Source: Sceloporus undulatus
Lineage: Eukaryota; Chordata; Lepidosauria; Squamata; Phrynosomatidae
Direction of reading: 5' to 3'
Assembly: GCF_019175285.1 (NCBI RefSeq)
Contig: NC_056528.1
Span: forward strand, 19,651,657-19,715,656
Length of the DNA stretch: 64,000 nt
Position numbers and translations under genes: made by a program. Positions 1-11,000 of the stretch are shown here, one piece after another. Below the pieces are notes generated by a model that was given only the letters and a program-made list of their open reading frames with translations, was not told where the DNA came from and did not search any database. Within the stretch, counting starts at the first letter, position 1; each line of letters opens with the position of its first letter.

Positions 1-200
1 CAGCTCAACATTAGGGCTGTTCTACAGTGGAACACACTCCCTCAATGGAGAATGATGGGGTCTCCTTCCCTGCAGGTCTTTAAGCAGAGGCTGGATGGTC
101 ATCTGTCAGGGATGCTGTGATTGAGAGTTCCTGCATGGCAGAAGGGGGTGGGACTCAAAGGGCCCGCCTTGGGGTCTCTTCCAACTCTAGGATTCTATAA
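1..200 (+). mobile_element. CR1 LINE 3' end fragment (cut by window edge)
   Basis: The sequence matches the last part of the CR1 reading frame and its short 3' tail as seen in the fuller copy at 51355-53209: the 'CAGTGGAACACACTCC' and 'GGCTGGATGG' segments, then 'CTCTTCCAACTCTAGGATTCTAT'-type ending. It lies directly upstream of the SEC16A promoter repeat array. It begins before the window or is 5' truncated, as most CR1 copies are. Confidence 0.85.
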
Positions 201-555
201 TTCCTAAGTCTACCTTCTAAGGCTTTCGCTTTACACGCTGCGCGGTGACGTCACACTTTCCACTTCTCGCGCGCGTCTAAGATTTCCTAACTCTACGTTC
301 AAAAATCTCCCCTCTTCGCTCTTTAAAGAGCTGCGTGGTGACGTCACAGTTGCGACTCCCAGTGTGCCTCTAACATTTCCTAAGTCTATGTCCAAAAGCC
401 TTTCCCGTTTCGCTCTGAAGGGACCTGCGTGGTGACGTCACGCCTACGACTCCCCGTGTGCCTCTAACATTTTCCTAACTCTATGTCCAAACGCCTTCTG
501 CGAGTTGCGCGGTGACGTCACACGTTCGGCCTGACTCCCATTCCTCTCAAGTCTT
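201..555 (+). repeat. Four-copy ~93-bp tandem repeat, each copy with a CRE palindrome
   Basis: Four imperfect units start at about 201, 283, 376 and 471 with 'TTTCCTAA(G/C)TCTA'. Each continues with a pyrimidine-rich block and then 'GCG(C/T)GGTGACGTCAC'. The CRE octamer TGACGTCA is intact at 246-253, 339-346, 433-440 and 513-520. A decayed fifth unit may follow, with TGGCGTCA at 601-608. The array abuts the CR1 tail on its left and the presumed SEC16A start region on its right. Confidence 0.85.
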
Positions 556-667
556 TTAGAGAGTGTCCTTTCGCCTGTCACCAGCTGCGTGCGTGCGTGA
601 TGGCGTCACGCGCACGGGGACGGACGTGACACGTCGGCTCTGGAGCCGGATGTTCCAAGATGGCGGC
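240..667 (+). promoter_or_regulatory. SEC16A: Probable SEC16A promoter: multiple CRE sites and a YY1 site
   Basis: This CpG-rich stretch holds four perfect CRE/ATF palindromes (TGACGTCA), a variant TGGCGTCA at 601, and a YY1-type motif AAGATGGCGGC at 657-667. YY1 motifs in this form often sit just downstream of a TATA-less transcription start. No TATA box is evident. CRE sites bind CREB/ATF and CREB3-family factors, some of which control ER-export genes; a role here is inferred, not shown. The transcription start is probably around 590-655. Confidence 0.6.
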
Positions 668-760
668 GGAGGCTGCTGCTGCTGTGTCTCCGGTGCTCTT
701 TGCGACCGGAGGAAGCGTCGCAGGCGGTTGCCGGAGCTGAGGAGAGAAAGTGCGAAGAAG
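640..760 (+). other. SEC16A: Putative non-coding SEC16A exon 1 with a 26-codon upstream ORF
   Basis: The stretch after the promoter ends in a plausible splice donor, GAAG|GTGGGC, with GT at 761-762. The next acceptor for the gene is TTCTTTGCAG at 4252-4261, so this would be a 5'-UTR exon. An upstream ORF begins at ATG 660, inside the YY1 motif, and stops at 738-740 (peptide starting MAAEAAAAV). It could dampen SEC16A translation. Exon boundaries are inferred only from splice-site appearance. Confidence 0.4.
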
Positions 761-861
761 GTGGGCTCCGGGGGCGGAGAGGAGGACCGGGCGGGGTGGC
801 ACTGAAGGGGAGCCGGGGACGGCTAGGCCTCGCCTGGAAGAGGAAGGGAAGCGAAGGGGAG

Positions 862-967
862 AAGTGGGAAGAGAGCCTCCAGAGTCAGGAGCAGTCTATC
901 TCTGTGGGGGGCACTCCTGGGCCAAGAGGATGGGAAGAGAGCCTCCATAGCCAGGCACAGTCTACCT
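862..967 (+). repeat. 66-bp period partial tandem duplication in SEC16A intron 1
   Basis: 'GGGAAGAGAGCCTCCA' occurs at about 866 and again at about 932, each followed by a similar 'AGTCAGGAGCAGTCTA' or 'AGCCAGGCACAGTCTA' segment. It is a two-unit imperfect duplication with no recognised function. Confidence 0.6.
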
Positions 968-1004
968 CGAGGTCAAGAGTTGACCAGTTATAAAACGCAC
1001 CGAA

Positions 1005-1600
1005 TTCAAATACGGAGTACTGCACTTAGGGCAGAAAAAGCGGGATGCATAGAGATAGCATGGGGGGGGGGATCTGTCTCAAGGAGACTTCTCCATGTGA
1101 AAGGGATCTGGGAGTCCAATAGACCACAAGCTGAACATAAGTCAGCGCTGTGATGCAGCAGCTAAAAAGGCCAATGCGATCCTAGGCTGCATCAATAGAA
1201 GTCTAGTGTCTAGATCAAGGGAAGTCATAGTGCCACTCTATTCTGCTCTGGTCAGGCCCCACCTGGAATAATCCTGTGTCCAGTTCTGGGAAACACAATT
1301 CAAAAAGGACATTGAGAAACTGGAGCCATGTGTCCAAAGGAGGGCAACTAAAATGGTGAAGGATCTGGAAGCCATGCCCTATGAGGAAGGAGTCAGGGAG
1401 CTGGGGATGTTTAGCCTGGAGAAAAGAAGGTTAAGAGGTGATATGAGAGCCCTGTTTAAATATTTGAAGGGATGTCATATTGAGGAGGGAGCAAGCTTGT
1501 TTTCTGTTGTTCTAGAGAACAGGACACAAAAAGAGGTTCCAGCTCAACATTAGGAGGAACTCCCTGACAGTCAGGGCTGTCTGACAGTGGAACACACTCC
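1005..1600 (+). mobile_element. CR1 LINE fragment, C-terminal RT region
   Basis: Collinear with 52450-53040 of the young CR1 copy: 'GTACTGCACTTAGGGCA', then segments for the frames reading 'HLEY', 'KMVK.LE', '[18 protein letters not shown]' and '[13 protein letters not shown]'. It carries small indels relative to that copy and stops at about 1600 before the CR1 3' tail, where a foldback repeat begins. It is a decayed, 5'-truncated copy in SEC16A intron 1. Confidence 0.88.
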
Positions 1601-1604
1601 TTCC

Positions 1605-1765
1605 TCAGACCAAAGCAGAATACAGTGGCAATGTAGCTCCAGCCAATGCAATCCCATGATTGGTAGTTTTACGAGGCCTTTTTGCCTTCTCTGCCAAAGA
1701 GTGCTTGTGTCTCAAAAACCTACAAATGCCAGGACCCTGTAAGATGAAGCCATGGGGTTTTACAC
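1605..1765 (+). repeat. Foldback (palindromic) squamate repeat, fragment
   Basis: Contains 'AATCCCATGATTGGTAGTTTTACGAGGC', a 'CTTCTCTGCCAAAGAGTGC' core and 'AAACCTACAAATGCCAGGACCCTGTAAGATGAAGCCATGG' in short matching pieces. The outer arms are roughly inverted copies of each other. Related partial copies lie near 15295, 21525, 22805, 23494 and 40605. It looks like a non-autonomous DNA-transposon-like foldback family. Confidence 0.55.
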
Positions 1766-3174
1766 AGGAGTGGCTCTAAGATATATTTGCACAGAATATA
1801 AAATAGCAAAACACAGTTAGGGTGGAACATCAGCATTAGGAGACATGGCCAGGAACATGGATATTATGCAGCTTCTCTTGGCGTTAGGCTTCTTATGTCG
1901 ATATTGTTCAGTTCAGAAGATTTGGGGGGGAGTTGATGTTGGAGCTGATGATTAAAAAATAGTTCTCAAGGCGGCTAATGAACATTAAAAACAAACTAAA
2001 ATAGTCCACAACAAGTTGCACAATGAAACCATTGAGTTTATTACTTACATCTTTCTCAGGGCATTGGAACTTAGGAGTTTCATAGCTATCTAGCCAAGCT
2101 GGAAAGCACCAATCCAGTCCAATACTGGTATCAGCAACTGATAACAACAGCCTTGCTTTTGTAAAGAGCTTTAGCACAGTTAGCCTGAGGTGGCTCCCAT
2201 AAGTCCTGCCTTCTCTTACTTGTTCCAACACTTCCTTCCCTTCGCTGCCTTCACTTCCTTCACTGCCTTATTCAAAGTCAGGCAAAGGAGTTGGTCAGCG
2301 TAATGGTATCCTCTGAATCGAACTGCTGTGGCTTTTCTCACTTTGAATTATAACCACGTGGGCTCACTATGTGTGTCATGTTTTAATATCGTTTTACTGA
2401 ACCATGCGCTTGAACTACTACTGTGTAAATAATACAAACCGTTCATTTCAAGCAGTCATTCTTTGAAAGGGATGCAAATGGTTGCTTTTCAAGTCTTGTT
2501 CGCTTTGAAATACAGTTGGAAGGGTGTTGAAACGTGTAAAGAAACGAGAATCTTAACATCAAAGCCCGCCTAGTTGCGTTACCTGAAAGAAGCATAGTAC
2601 ATAAAAGAGTGCTTCTATTTCCCAAACTAGAACTGGGGGAGGTGATGGAGAGCACTTAGTTCAGCTCTGTCTCACTGCATGAGACCAAGAACTAGAGTGT
2701 TCCCCACACACAGCTTGATGTATTTCCTTTATGTACTCTTTTCTATAGGCAGCTTTCACTCTTTGAATCATTACAAGTAAAAGCATTTGGCAGAAAGTGA
2801 CAGATGAAACTAGGCAACAGTTCATACGTCCATTATTTGGGGGTAGAATTTTCCCCTCTGTTATATTCCTCCCCAGAAGCGTTCCTTCTTTTAGAAATAC
2901 ATTCCATAACATCAGTTAGGCTTATAAATAATGAACAAAATACAAGTCATGTTAGACTATTAGAATGGATGCACTGTCGCTCACATCTAAAGCCAATGTT
3001 ATAATTGACATTTCAGGTGACTTTCTCTAGGACACACACACATATATATATGTATACAGCTCTTCAAGTATGTTAAAATTAGCATTTTTAAAGAATATTT
3101 CTCTGTATTTTGATCCCATCCAGAAAATACGCAAGGATAGTTGCATTGGCCATTTAGCAAATTTAAACAAACGC

Positions 3175-3296
3175 CCACCAGTGATACCTTTGTTGGCCAA
3201 CTGAAATGCACAATGTACTTGTTGCAGAGCTTCGAAAGCTTGCAACAAGTATATTGTGCTTTTTGTTTGGCTGATAAACGTATCACTTTTTGGTGG
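3175..3296. mobile_element. Head-to-head Penelope-like termini forming a ~122-bp palindrome
   Basis: Two arms of about 60 bp meet at TTCGAA (3231-3236). The left arm runs CCACCA..GTGATAC..GCACAATGTACTTGTTGCA. The reverse complement of the right arm runs CCACCAAAAAGTGATAC..GCACAATATACTTGTTGCA. A single-orientation relative lies at 34349-34460. The sequence resembles terminal segments of Penelope-like retroelements, which are known to carry hammerhead ribozyme motifs and often occur as inverted pairs. Family assignment is from memory of such repeats and needs a library search. Confidence 0.45.
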
Positions 3297-4261
3297 ATTT
3301 TGGTTTGAATTCACCCCATCCAGGTAAACCTTTACATTTTTTTTACAAGAGCAATAGCATACCACAAGCATGGCAAACATATTTGTTTAATCCTAAATCA
3401 AGGCAGCAATTTTGTGAATAAAAGTTACAGCATAGAAAGTAACCCTAGGATGGTATATAACTGAGGGAAGAAACAGTGAGTTTGTGACCTATAGAACTTT
3501 CTACTGCTGGGGAAATAACAGCCAGTGTTGTCATTTCCAGTAGAGGGTCAACTTTGCCCACTGTGTTTCATTGACCTGGACATCATGTTGCGCAGATAGA
3601 GTTCTGAAGGAATGAATGCTGGATGTCCACTTCCTTTTGTAGAGTTAGGCTGTGATAATCCTGTACCTTCTGCTATAATATTGTAGGATCCTGTTCCTTC
3701 TGTTGTTCAGGCCAAGATAGTAACTGTGTCTGAAACCATCCTAAGCCTAGAATCTAATCACAGAAATGACCTGGGCTTGCTGCTTCTCAGGCATGGGATA
3801 CTAGAGTTCCATACAGTAGTTATGATTATCTGATCTACTGTTACTATTATGTGTGTCACCATATGTGGGAGCTAGATGCAACATACAGATCTACATATGA
3901 AACTCATGAAAGTATGTTTCTAGCATCTCTATGGAGTGAAGGGGATGTTGTAGCAAACATTTCATGGCTTACAATTTTTTACACTAAGACCAGCCGTTTG
4001 CCAAAATGCAGCATTATGGTTTCCATTTCTTCTGCTAGGTAGCTCTCATTCACCTTAAAGGTCTACTCTGACAGGCTGGGAAATCCTCTTAAGCCTGAGG
4101 AAGTGGGCGCAGGAGAGGTGGGTGGGCAGGAATCTCAGTTCCACTTGCATTGGATACCAAAGTATGTTGTTTGATCTTGGCTGTAATTCCTGGCAGTGCT
4201 TAGCTTGCACTTTTAGTGAACTGAGAAGGGTCTAATCCTGGGTTTGTATTCTTCTTTGCAG

Positions 4262-7200
4262 TGCAGTTGAAGGCAAGCTGGTCCCACACCATTGGCTGAT
4301 TATTCTGTAACTGACTTGACCAGAGGTTTGTGATGCAGCCTCCACCACAGACAGTCCCCCCAGGGGCGGGGGCCCCTCCTCCTCTTGGAACACCACGGAA
4401 CATGTACTGGCGCAATGGTCCCTTTGCTCGGCGGGCAAATGCACCTGTCTCTACAACAGCTGGGCCTGTGCGACCTGTGACAGACCCCTTTGCCTTTGGC
4501 ATACAGGCACCACAAGGCTCTCCATTAGTCAACACAGCCAAAGGCGACGCACCAGTTATGCAAAGTTTTCCTCCAGTGGCATTTCCTCCCACTCCTGTTA
4601 CTCATCCGCCCCATCTGCCCGCTGGGGACAATTCTCATGGACTGAACCCATCTTTACCAGCATCCATCTCTCAATCTGGGGCAAATAGCACATTTTCAAA
4701 TCCAGCAGCCCCTTCATTGTATCCAGGACATGTTACTAACAGTGTAGAAATGAATCCAAATGTTGAACGCAGCACACGCAACCCCATGGGGCCATCAGAT
4801 TCCATGGGGATTGCTTTAGAAAATTCTGCTTGTGGGCAGCAGGGTCTAGCTTCTGTGCCAGCCAGACCACCCAGTAGTCAAGAGATTAGTAGGAACCCAA
4901 GCAACCCTATTTCAGTACCAACATCAGCGTCTTTCTTTCTCCCTGCGCAGCAAACAGTGCCTCAATGGATGCCTGCCCAAGGCACCTTTCAGCCTCAAGG
5001 TCCTCCTTACTCACCCTACCCAGAACCACCTCCCCAGAATGCTCTTTATGCTGTTACTCAGTCTTCTGTTGGCATTTCCCAACCAGGTCCCCACATGGAT
5101 ACACATCAAAGTACCCCACAGCAACCTCCTGTCCAAAACACCACCCAGGCACCCTTGATGTTTGGTGATGCTCCCCACAACTCTGCTTGGCAGAATGCAG
5201 GAGGAGCCAGCCCCTGGCCAGCTCAGCCTCCACAGGAGCACTTTTATTTGCAACCCCTCGATGCTAGCTACTCCCCACCTGTCCATCCAGCCACTCAGGA
5301 AAACAGTCGGCCAGCCCAGCCTCAAGGCACACCCGAAGGGGCAAGTGGGCAACACCCAAACAGTGCAGATTCGGGGACAGTTTCAATGTTTTTCAAAGGT
5401 GATGAGGCTGAGAATGAGGAGATCCTTTCATCAGAAAGGAGCGATGAGGCTGGCAAAGCTAGCATTGATGCTTTTCAGCAGACAATGGGACACACGTATT
5501 ACCAGCCACTTCATTCTGTTCACCAGATCCCAACCCCCCCTTTTCCTGCTGCTCAGCCTAACTTAGTTCTGCCAGCTGAGACCCTACAAAAGGAAGTGGA
5601 TGTCCAGCATTCCTTTAGAAATTTGTGTGCACAGCATGATGTGCATGTCAGTGAAAACACAGTGGGCAAAGCTGGTCCTGTGGTCACTAGTGGCCATGTT
5701 GGCTCACAATATGAAAATGTCGAAAACCAGGAGTGCATTCAAAATCAGGAAGTTTTGCCAAGTGAACCACCCACCCAGAGCTGTTCGTCCCCAGACACAG
5801 TGTCTGATCCAAACAGGTATGCCTCACTGGTGGGACCTTTACTTCCAAAGAACACAGTTGTGAGCCATATGGAAGGAGGACCAAATCTGGAAGCCCCCGA
5901 TTTATTACTTCGTCCTGGACGTCCCGATAGTGTCTCTTCCAACTACAGTAACTTGAGCCACAGGAGCATTTCCAATTCATCTCGGCCACAAGAGCTGGGC
6001 ACTTTCATCCAGCAAGAAAGTGGGAAACCTGAAGAAGAGACTTCCAGAGGCTTCTTTAAGCAGATTGACTCCTCACCTTTGGTGGGAGGAGAGGCAACCG
6101 AACAGAATCCCGGGAAGAATTATTGTGGCAGTCTCTCTCAGGCCCCAACACCAAGTCCCCCCAAACCCACAGGAGTGTTTCAGACGAGCGCCAATAGTTC
6201 GTTTGAGCCAGTCAGATCCCATGGATCAAGCATCAAACATGTGGAGGCTGACCAGGCAAAGATGGTAGTGGAGCGGAGAGAGAATCCCCCAAACCAAATG
6301 GGTAGCAAAAAAAGCCCAGCCACACCAGTCGCCTCGCCAGGTAATCTTGAGCAGCCTCCCGATAACTTGGAAACTCTCTTCATGCCTCAGTCCCATCCCT
6401 TGCCTCTTACTGTGGCTGGCAGTGGGGGAAGTGCATCGCTGCCTGTTGCTGGGTCTCTGACGGAGAACGTGCAGTTGGCTTCTGATAAAAGACCTTCAGC
6501 CAGGACTCAGGGAGGCATTAAGAAATGCGAGAGTCCAGCCACGACCCTTTGGGCCCACAATGAGTTGCCCAGTTTCGGGGGCAATGTACTCCTTGCCCCA
6601 GCTGCACCTGCAGTGTATGTTCCAGCCAAGCAGACCGTTCAGGTGGTTCAGCCCCCTGAAGAAGGGTTATCTGGACCACTTCAGAGTGAGCCAGCCTCTG
6701 TTCTTCTCACACCATCACAGGCTGGAAGCGTTCCTTCCGAAAACCTGGAAAATCCTCCCAAAATAGGAGATGAGGAGGCCCTTCGCTCTCAGGCAAGCTC
6801 AGGTTATGCAAGCCTCCTTTCCTCCCCACCTACAGAAGCCCTGCAGAACCAGCCCGTCTTGATTGCCCAGCCTAATCAAAGCTGCAGCTTGGCCCAACCA
6901 GTGAATTTCTCTCTTGCAAATCAACTCAACAAGCATGAAAGTAATCATTTGGCAAAAGATACCACGCTTAGCAGTAAGCCTTTATTGGGCATGCAGAATA
7001 GCGGAAACTCTTCTGGTGAAAACGTCCTGTTCCCTGGAGTACAACTTGGATTGTCTGGTCACTCCCCAGCTGCCTCTCTGTCCAATAACTTTTCACAGGG
7101 TCCTCTGCATGCTTCTGAAACTACCTTGAATAAATCAGCAAATTTGCTAGTGCAGCCTGCTGCTCAGGGGCCCCTCAACCTGTCTCCAGAAAACCAAAAG

Positions 7201-8025
7201 ACCCCTAGTTTGGAAGGAGGGTTCACCCCTGAATTAACTAGCAAGCTTGGGGCTACCAGTGGCCTGTCAGGCACTCCTAACATGATGTTGGCTGGTGTGT
7301 CGGCTGGAGGGGCTAATAATCGCAGTAAGGCTAAGAATGGTTCAAACAGCCAGGAGTTTTCTCAAGCACTTGATTTTACCATAGCCAAGACTCTGGAACA
7401 AAACAGTATGGATGGATGTACTCAGTTGCTTTCTACCAGCCGAATGTTTGAGCAGCCACCTGACCAGGCTAGTCAGGGGGTGTCTGAGGCTCGGAACCAA
7501 CAGCATTTCTACCAGCAGGTCACAAGAGACATGCAATCTCAGGTGCCATCAGGCAATGCTACCCCCTTGCAGCAGCAAGCACAGACAGCTCCAGCATCTC
7601 AGGCGGCAACCTCTCCACAGTCTCTGGCACCCTTAAATCACCAGCTGCCCCCTGGCAGTAGTTCTGCCCAGGCCCTAAGCCAAAAACATGTCCCAGCAGC
7701 CCCCTTGGAAAGGAGTACAGCCCCAACAACAGCAAGCTACAGCCAGGTGACTCCAAATAACAAGCAGACATCATCAGGCCAGCCTTCAAATGCTGCCCCT
7801 CTTGGCAGCCTTCCTCCATCATCAACGGTTGGTGCCAGCCAGCTGGCTCATCCCCCTTCTCAGCAAGAACCACAACACCCGCAGCCTCCTCAGACACCTC
7901 AGAATGCCTTTGGTGTGCCACCAAACCCTTACTATTACTATGGGCAACCTTATGAATCCTATCCATCCGCATATCATCCACCATATCCTCCCATGGATCC
8001 ACGGACAGCTCATCTCTACTACCAG
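4262..8025 (+). CDS. SEC16A: SEC16A exon 2: giant exon with 5' UTR end and residues 1-1231
   Basis: Acceptor TTCTTTGCAG ends at 4261 and donor ACCAG|GTAAAG starts at 8026. The exon has 71 nt of 5' UTR and then 1231 codons, ending in phase 0 at ...HLYYQ. A single giant first coding exon is typical of SEC16A. The product is rich in Pro, Ser, Gln and Asn and is predicted disordered. Short blocks are conserved with mammals: QPVTDPFAF-like (here [10 protein letters not shown]), [76 protein letters not shown] and [17 protein letters not shown]. The region around these blocks is known to mediate ER exit site targeting. Codon use looks ordinary. Confidence 0.96.
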
Positions 8026-11000
8026 GTAAAGTGGAGGAGAACTTGATCTTTTCTTGCCTAGCTATTTTACCCCTCTGTAGCATCAACAGTTGTAACCTGT
8101 AGGTTGGGGTGGGAAGGTGGGCTGTTGTTGTGTGCCGTTGTTGTTGTTGTGTACCTTCCAAGTCATTTCAAATGAAATCATGCAATGAAAAGAAGGATGG
8201 AGGAGGCAGTGTTTCTGCCCAAGAGCTGAAACCAGTTTCAGAGAAGTCCTTCAAAGGATGCATTCACAGTGGTAGGTGGGACCAAATGAAAAAAGGTAGG
8301 ACCAAAAATACCAGCTGATTTAGCAGGTTTAGGAGAGGAATTTCAATCTTTTACAGTCGAGGGGGGGGGGGGGGACTATAAAAGCTGGGAAACCACAGAA
8401 TGACAGAGTTATGGAGGTGGTGGCCTGGCTATTCAGGGAACTTGAGGATGGGTGGATTCAGCTGGAGATCTCCCATTCCTGAGCTAAAATGACCCATCCA
8501 ACCCTGGTTTGTGATTGAGCAAGGGTAATAAGAGTTTGGAGACATCTTTTCCCTTTTTTCTCTGATTTACTAAAGTATGGATTGTATAAACAGCCCTGTT
8601 GCAGAGTTGGCACACAGCGTATTTATGGATCAATGCAGAAGGGAACTTTGTCTTGGGGTGAAGGTTCAGCTTGAGATGCCCTTCGGTGTCTGTTGTTAGC
8701 ACTTTAGTTCCAGAACTGCGGAAAAAACTGGCCTGAGTTTATGCATGAATTAGCTGGTTAACATTAAAATGTTTTAATTCATCCTCTGCCAGTAGGGCCA
8801 TACTAGAATCAAAATAGCCTCAGTAAGTGAAGAATTGAATAAACCCTCTAAAAACTAATCAGTGATAAATGGCTAAGCATGCAGTACTGTGTGCATTGTT
8901 ACTCAAGAGAAAGTTCAATGAAGCCTGCACTCTTTCTTGGGTAATCTTGTCAGTTGACCCATTAGACTTTATAGCCACATCTTTGTAACTGTGAAGGGAT
9001 ATTTTCAGAAACAACCAGTGCAGACATTTGTTGTTGCTTGAAGTGTTAGGGATTTTGTTGAATTAACCATTTGTAAAACACAACTGAGAGAAAAGGCTGT
9101 AGTACACTTTGATTGGATGAACCTTAATTCTTGAACTTGGCATTGGAGTAATTGAACCCTCTTGCCTCTAGGAGGATGTATATGGCCGATATGACCCATC
9201 ATCCTACCAATATGATAGCACCACAGCCTATGGGGATCCCGGGAATTACCGCTACATGGAACCTGAGCGTCCCAGCTCTAGAGCAAGCCATACCTCTGAC
9301 AGACCTCCATCAAGGTAGTTGTTTTTCAGATACTTCTTCTGGAAGCATTGTGTACTCCTTGTAAAAGGCATTTTTACAACTCCTCTGTGCCATCTGGCAT
9401 TTTTTGAGGGACAAAGAACTCTGTCAAAAACTCATTGATCCCATCGCATTAGATTTTTGGCCTGATCTACTCTATGTAAGTTCCTGGTTTGTTTGTCTTC
9501 CATACTGTTGGCTTCCGTTAGATGCTACCTAAATGTTACCACTAACAGCCATGAGGTGTAGATTTTTTTTTGCTTGTAGAAATGAAACTGGATGTCTCAG
9601 GCATCCAAATACCAATAGCAACAATGCTACATTACATGTAACATTTTTCTGGCTGGAGTAACCAAAAGATAAGTGACTCTAGCTTTAGAGAATGAGTAGG
9701 TGCTTTTTTGAAAGTCCCTAAACATTAAGAGGAAAACGTGGAACTAGAAATCAACCATTTAAAACAATCAGTAAACAGCTTCTAGTAGTATGACATTGCT
9801 CTGTCCCCTTTCCCTATTTCTGCTGGTTTTATCTCTGTTTAAAATGAACCTCCTTTTCCAGGCAAGGCTATCCTGATGATTATTACAACACCAAAGGTGG
9901 ATGGAGTGATTACTACGCAAATTATTATGGCTATGATTACAGAGGTATGGTCTATCCATCAGTCTTCTTTTCATTGCTAGCAAAACATATTTTTGCAGGA
10001 ATTGATTAGTCTAATAAATTAAAGTTGCCACAGTAAGTCTCCTTTACCCCTCTTCCCTATGCTACTAGCATTTGAATTAACTCTTGAGAGCCAGTGTAGT
10101 GTAGTGGTTTGAGCTTTGGACTATGACTCTGGAGAACAGGTTTCACATTCCTGCTGAGCCATGAAACCCATTGGGTGACTCTGGGCAGGTCACACATTCA
10201 GCCTCAGAGGATGGCAATGGCAAACCTCCTCCGAAGAAACTTGCCAAGTAAACCCTGTGATAGGTTCGCATTTGGGCCGCCATTAGTCAGAAATGACTTG
10301 GAAGGCACACAACAACAGCAACAAATTATAATATTTGTACACATAGAAGGTTTGAAGAAACAGTGTAGTTCCCAGACATAAGGTTTAGTTGGAGAAGGCC
10401 CTGGCAGATGCTGACTGGCATCCAGCTAGTGGCATAAGTCAGCCTTATGCCTATGCATATCTCTTTTTGGTGAAGGTGGGAGTTGGTACCCTCCACTCTT
10501 TGCATAGTCCTCCTGGACTAGCAGTGTGCTGCAATGCCACCACAGACTTTCTGTGCTTGGAGAGACTGGTAGGGAATTGGAGAAGCATCTAACTGTGTTC
10601 TTGTAGCCAGATGTAAAATGATTATAACATCTGCTGAGACTTTTGGAGCAGACCTCACTGGAGGATATAATAATTTCCCATCACACTGCGGACACATAAC
10701 CAGACAATTGATTTTCCACTGCTCTAACCATACACGGAATAGCTGAGAGGCAGGCAGTGGCTGAAGCAACGAGGGTAGCTCTGGTGGGCAGTGAATGGCC
10801 ACTTGTAGCGTAGTTTTGCTTGCAGAACTGCTACACTATGCTATACAGTATTTTGGCCAGTGTCTCTTACCTCTAGTAACTCCATGCTGGCTTAAGTGGT
10901 GGTGTCAGCTAACTGTGTTTCTCTTTGGGATCTGCCATGCTTCATTGATTTAGAAAACTTTAGGATTTATAGCTGGAGTTCCGTTGGGGCAGTAACTGTT

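Noticed and set aside
563-805. 80-codon plus-strand ORF over the SEC16A promoter
   Set aside because: It spans the likely transcription start and the splice donor at 761, has no known similarity, and its composition reflects the CpG-rich promoter.
4200-4592. Minus-strand ORFs opposite the SEC16A giant exon, including 7559-8161
   Set aside because: They are shadows of the high-GC, stop-poor coding exon on the plus strand and match no family.
8026-8046. Continuation of the giant exon frame to a stop at 8046 as the true gene end
   Set aside because: A strong donor (CAG|GTAAAG) at 8026 and the perfect continuation of mammalian SEC16A in the next exon show that this is intron read-through.
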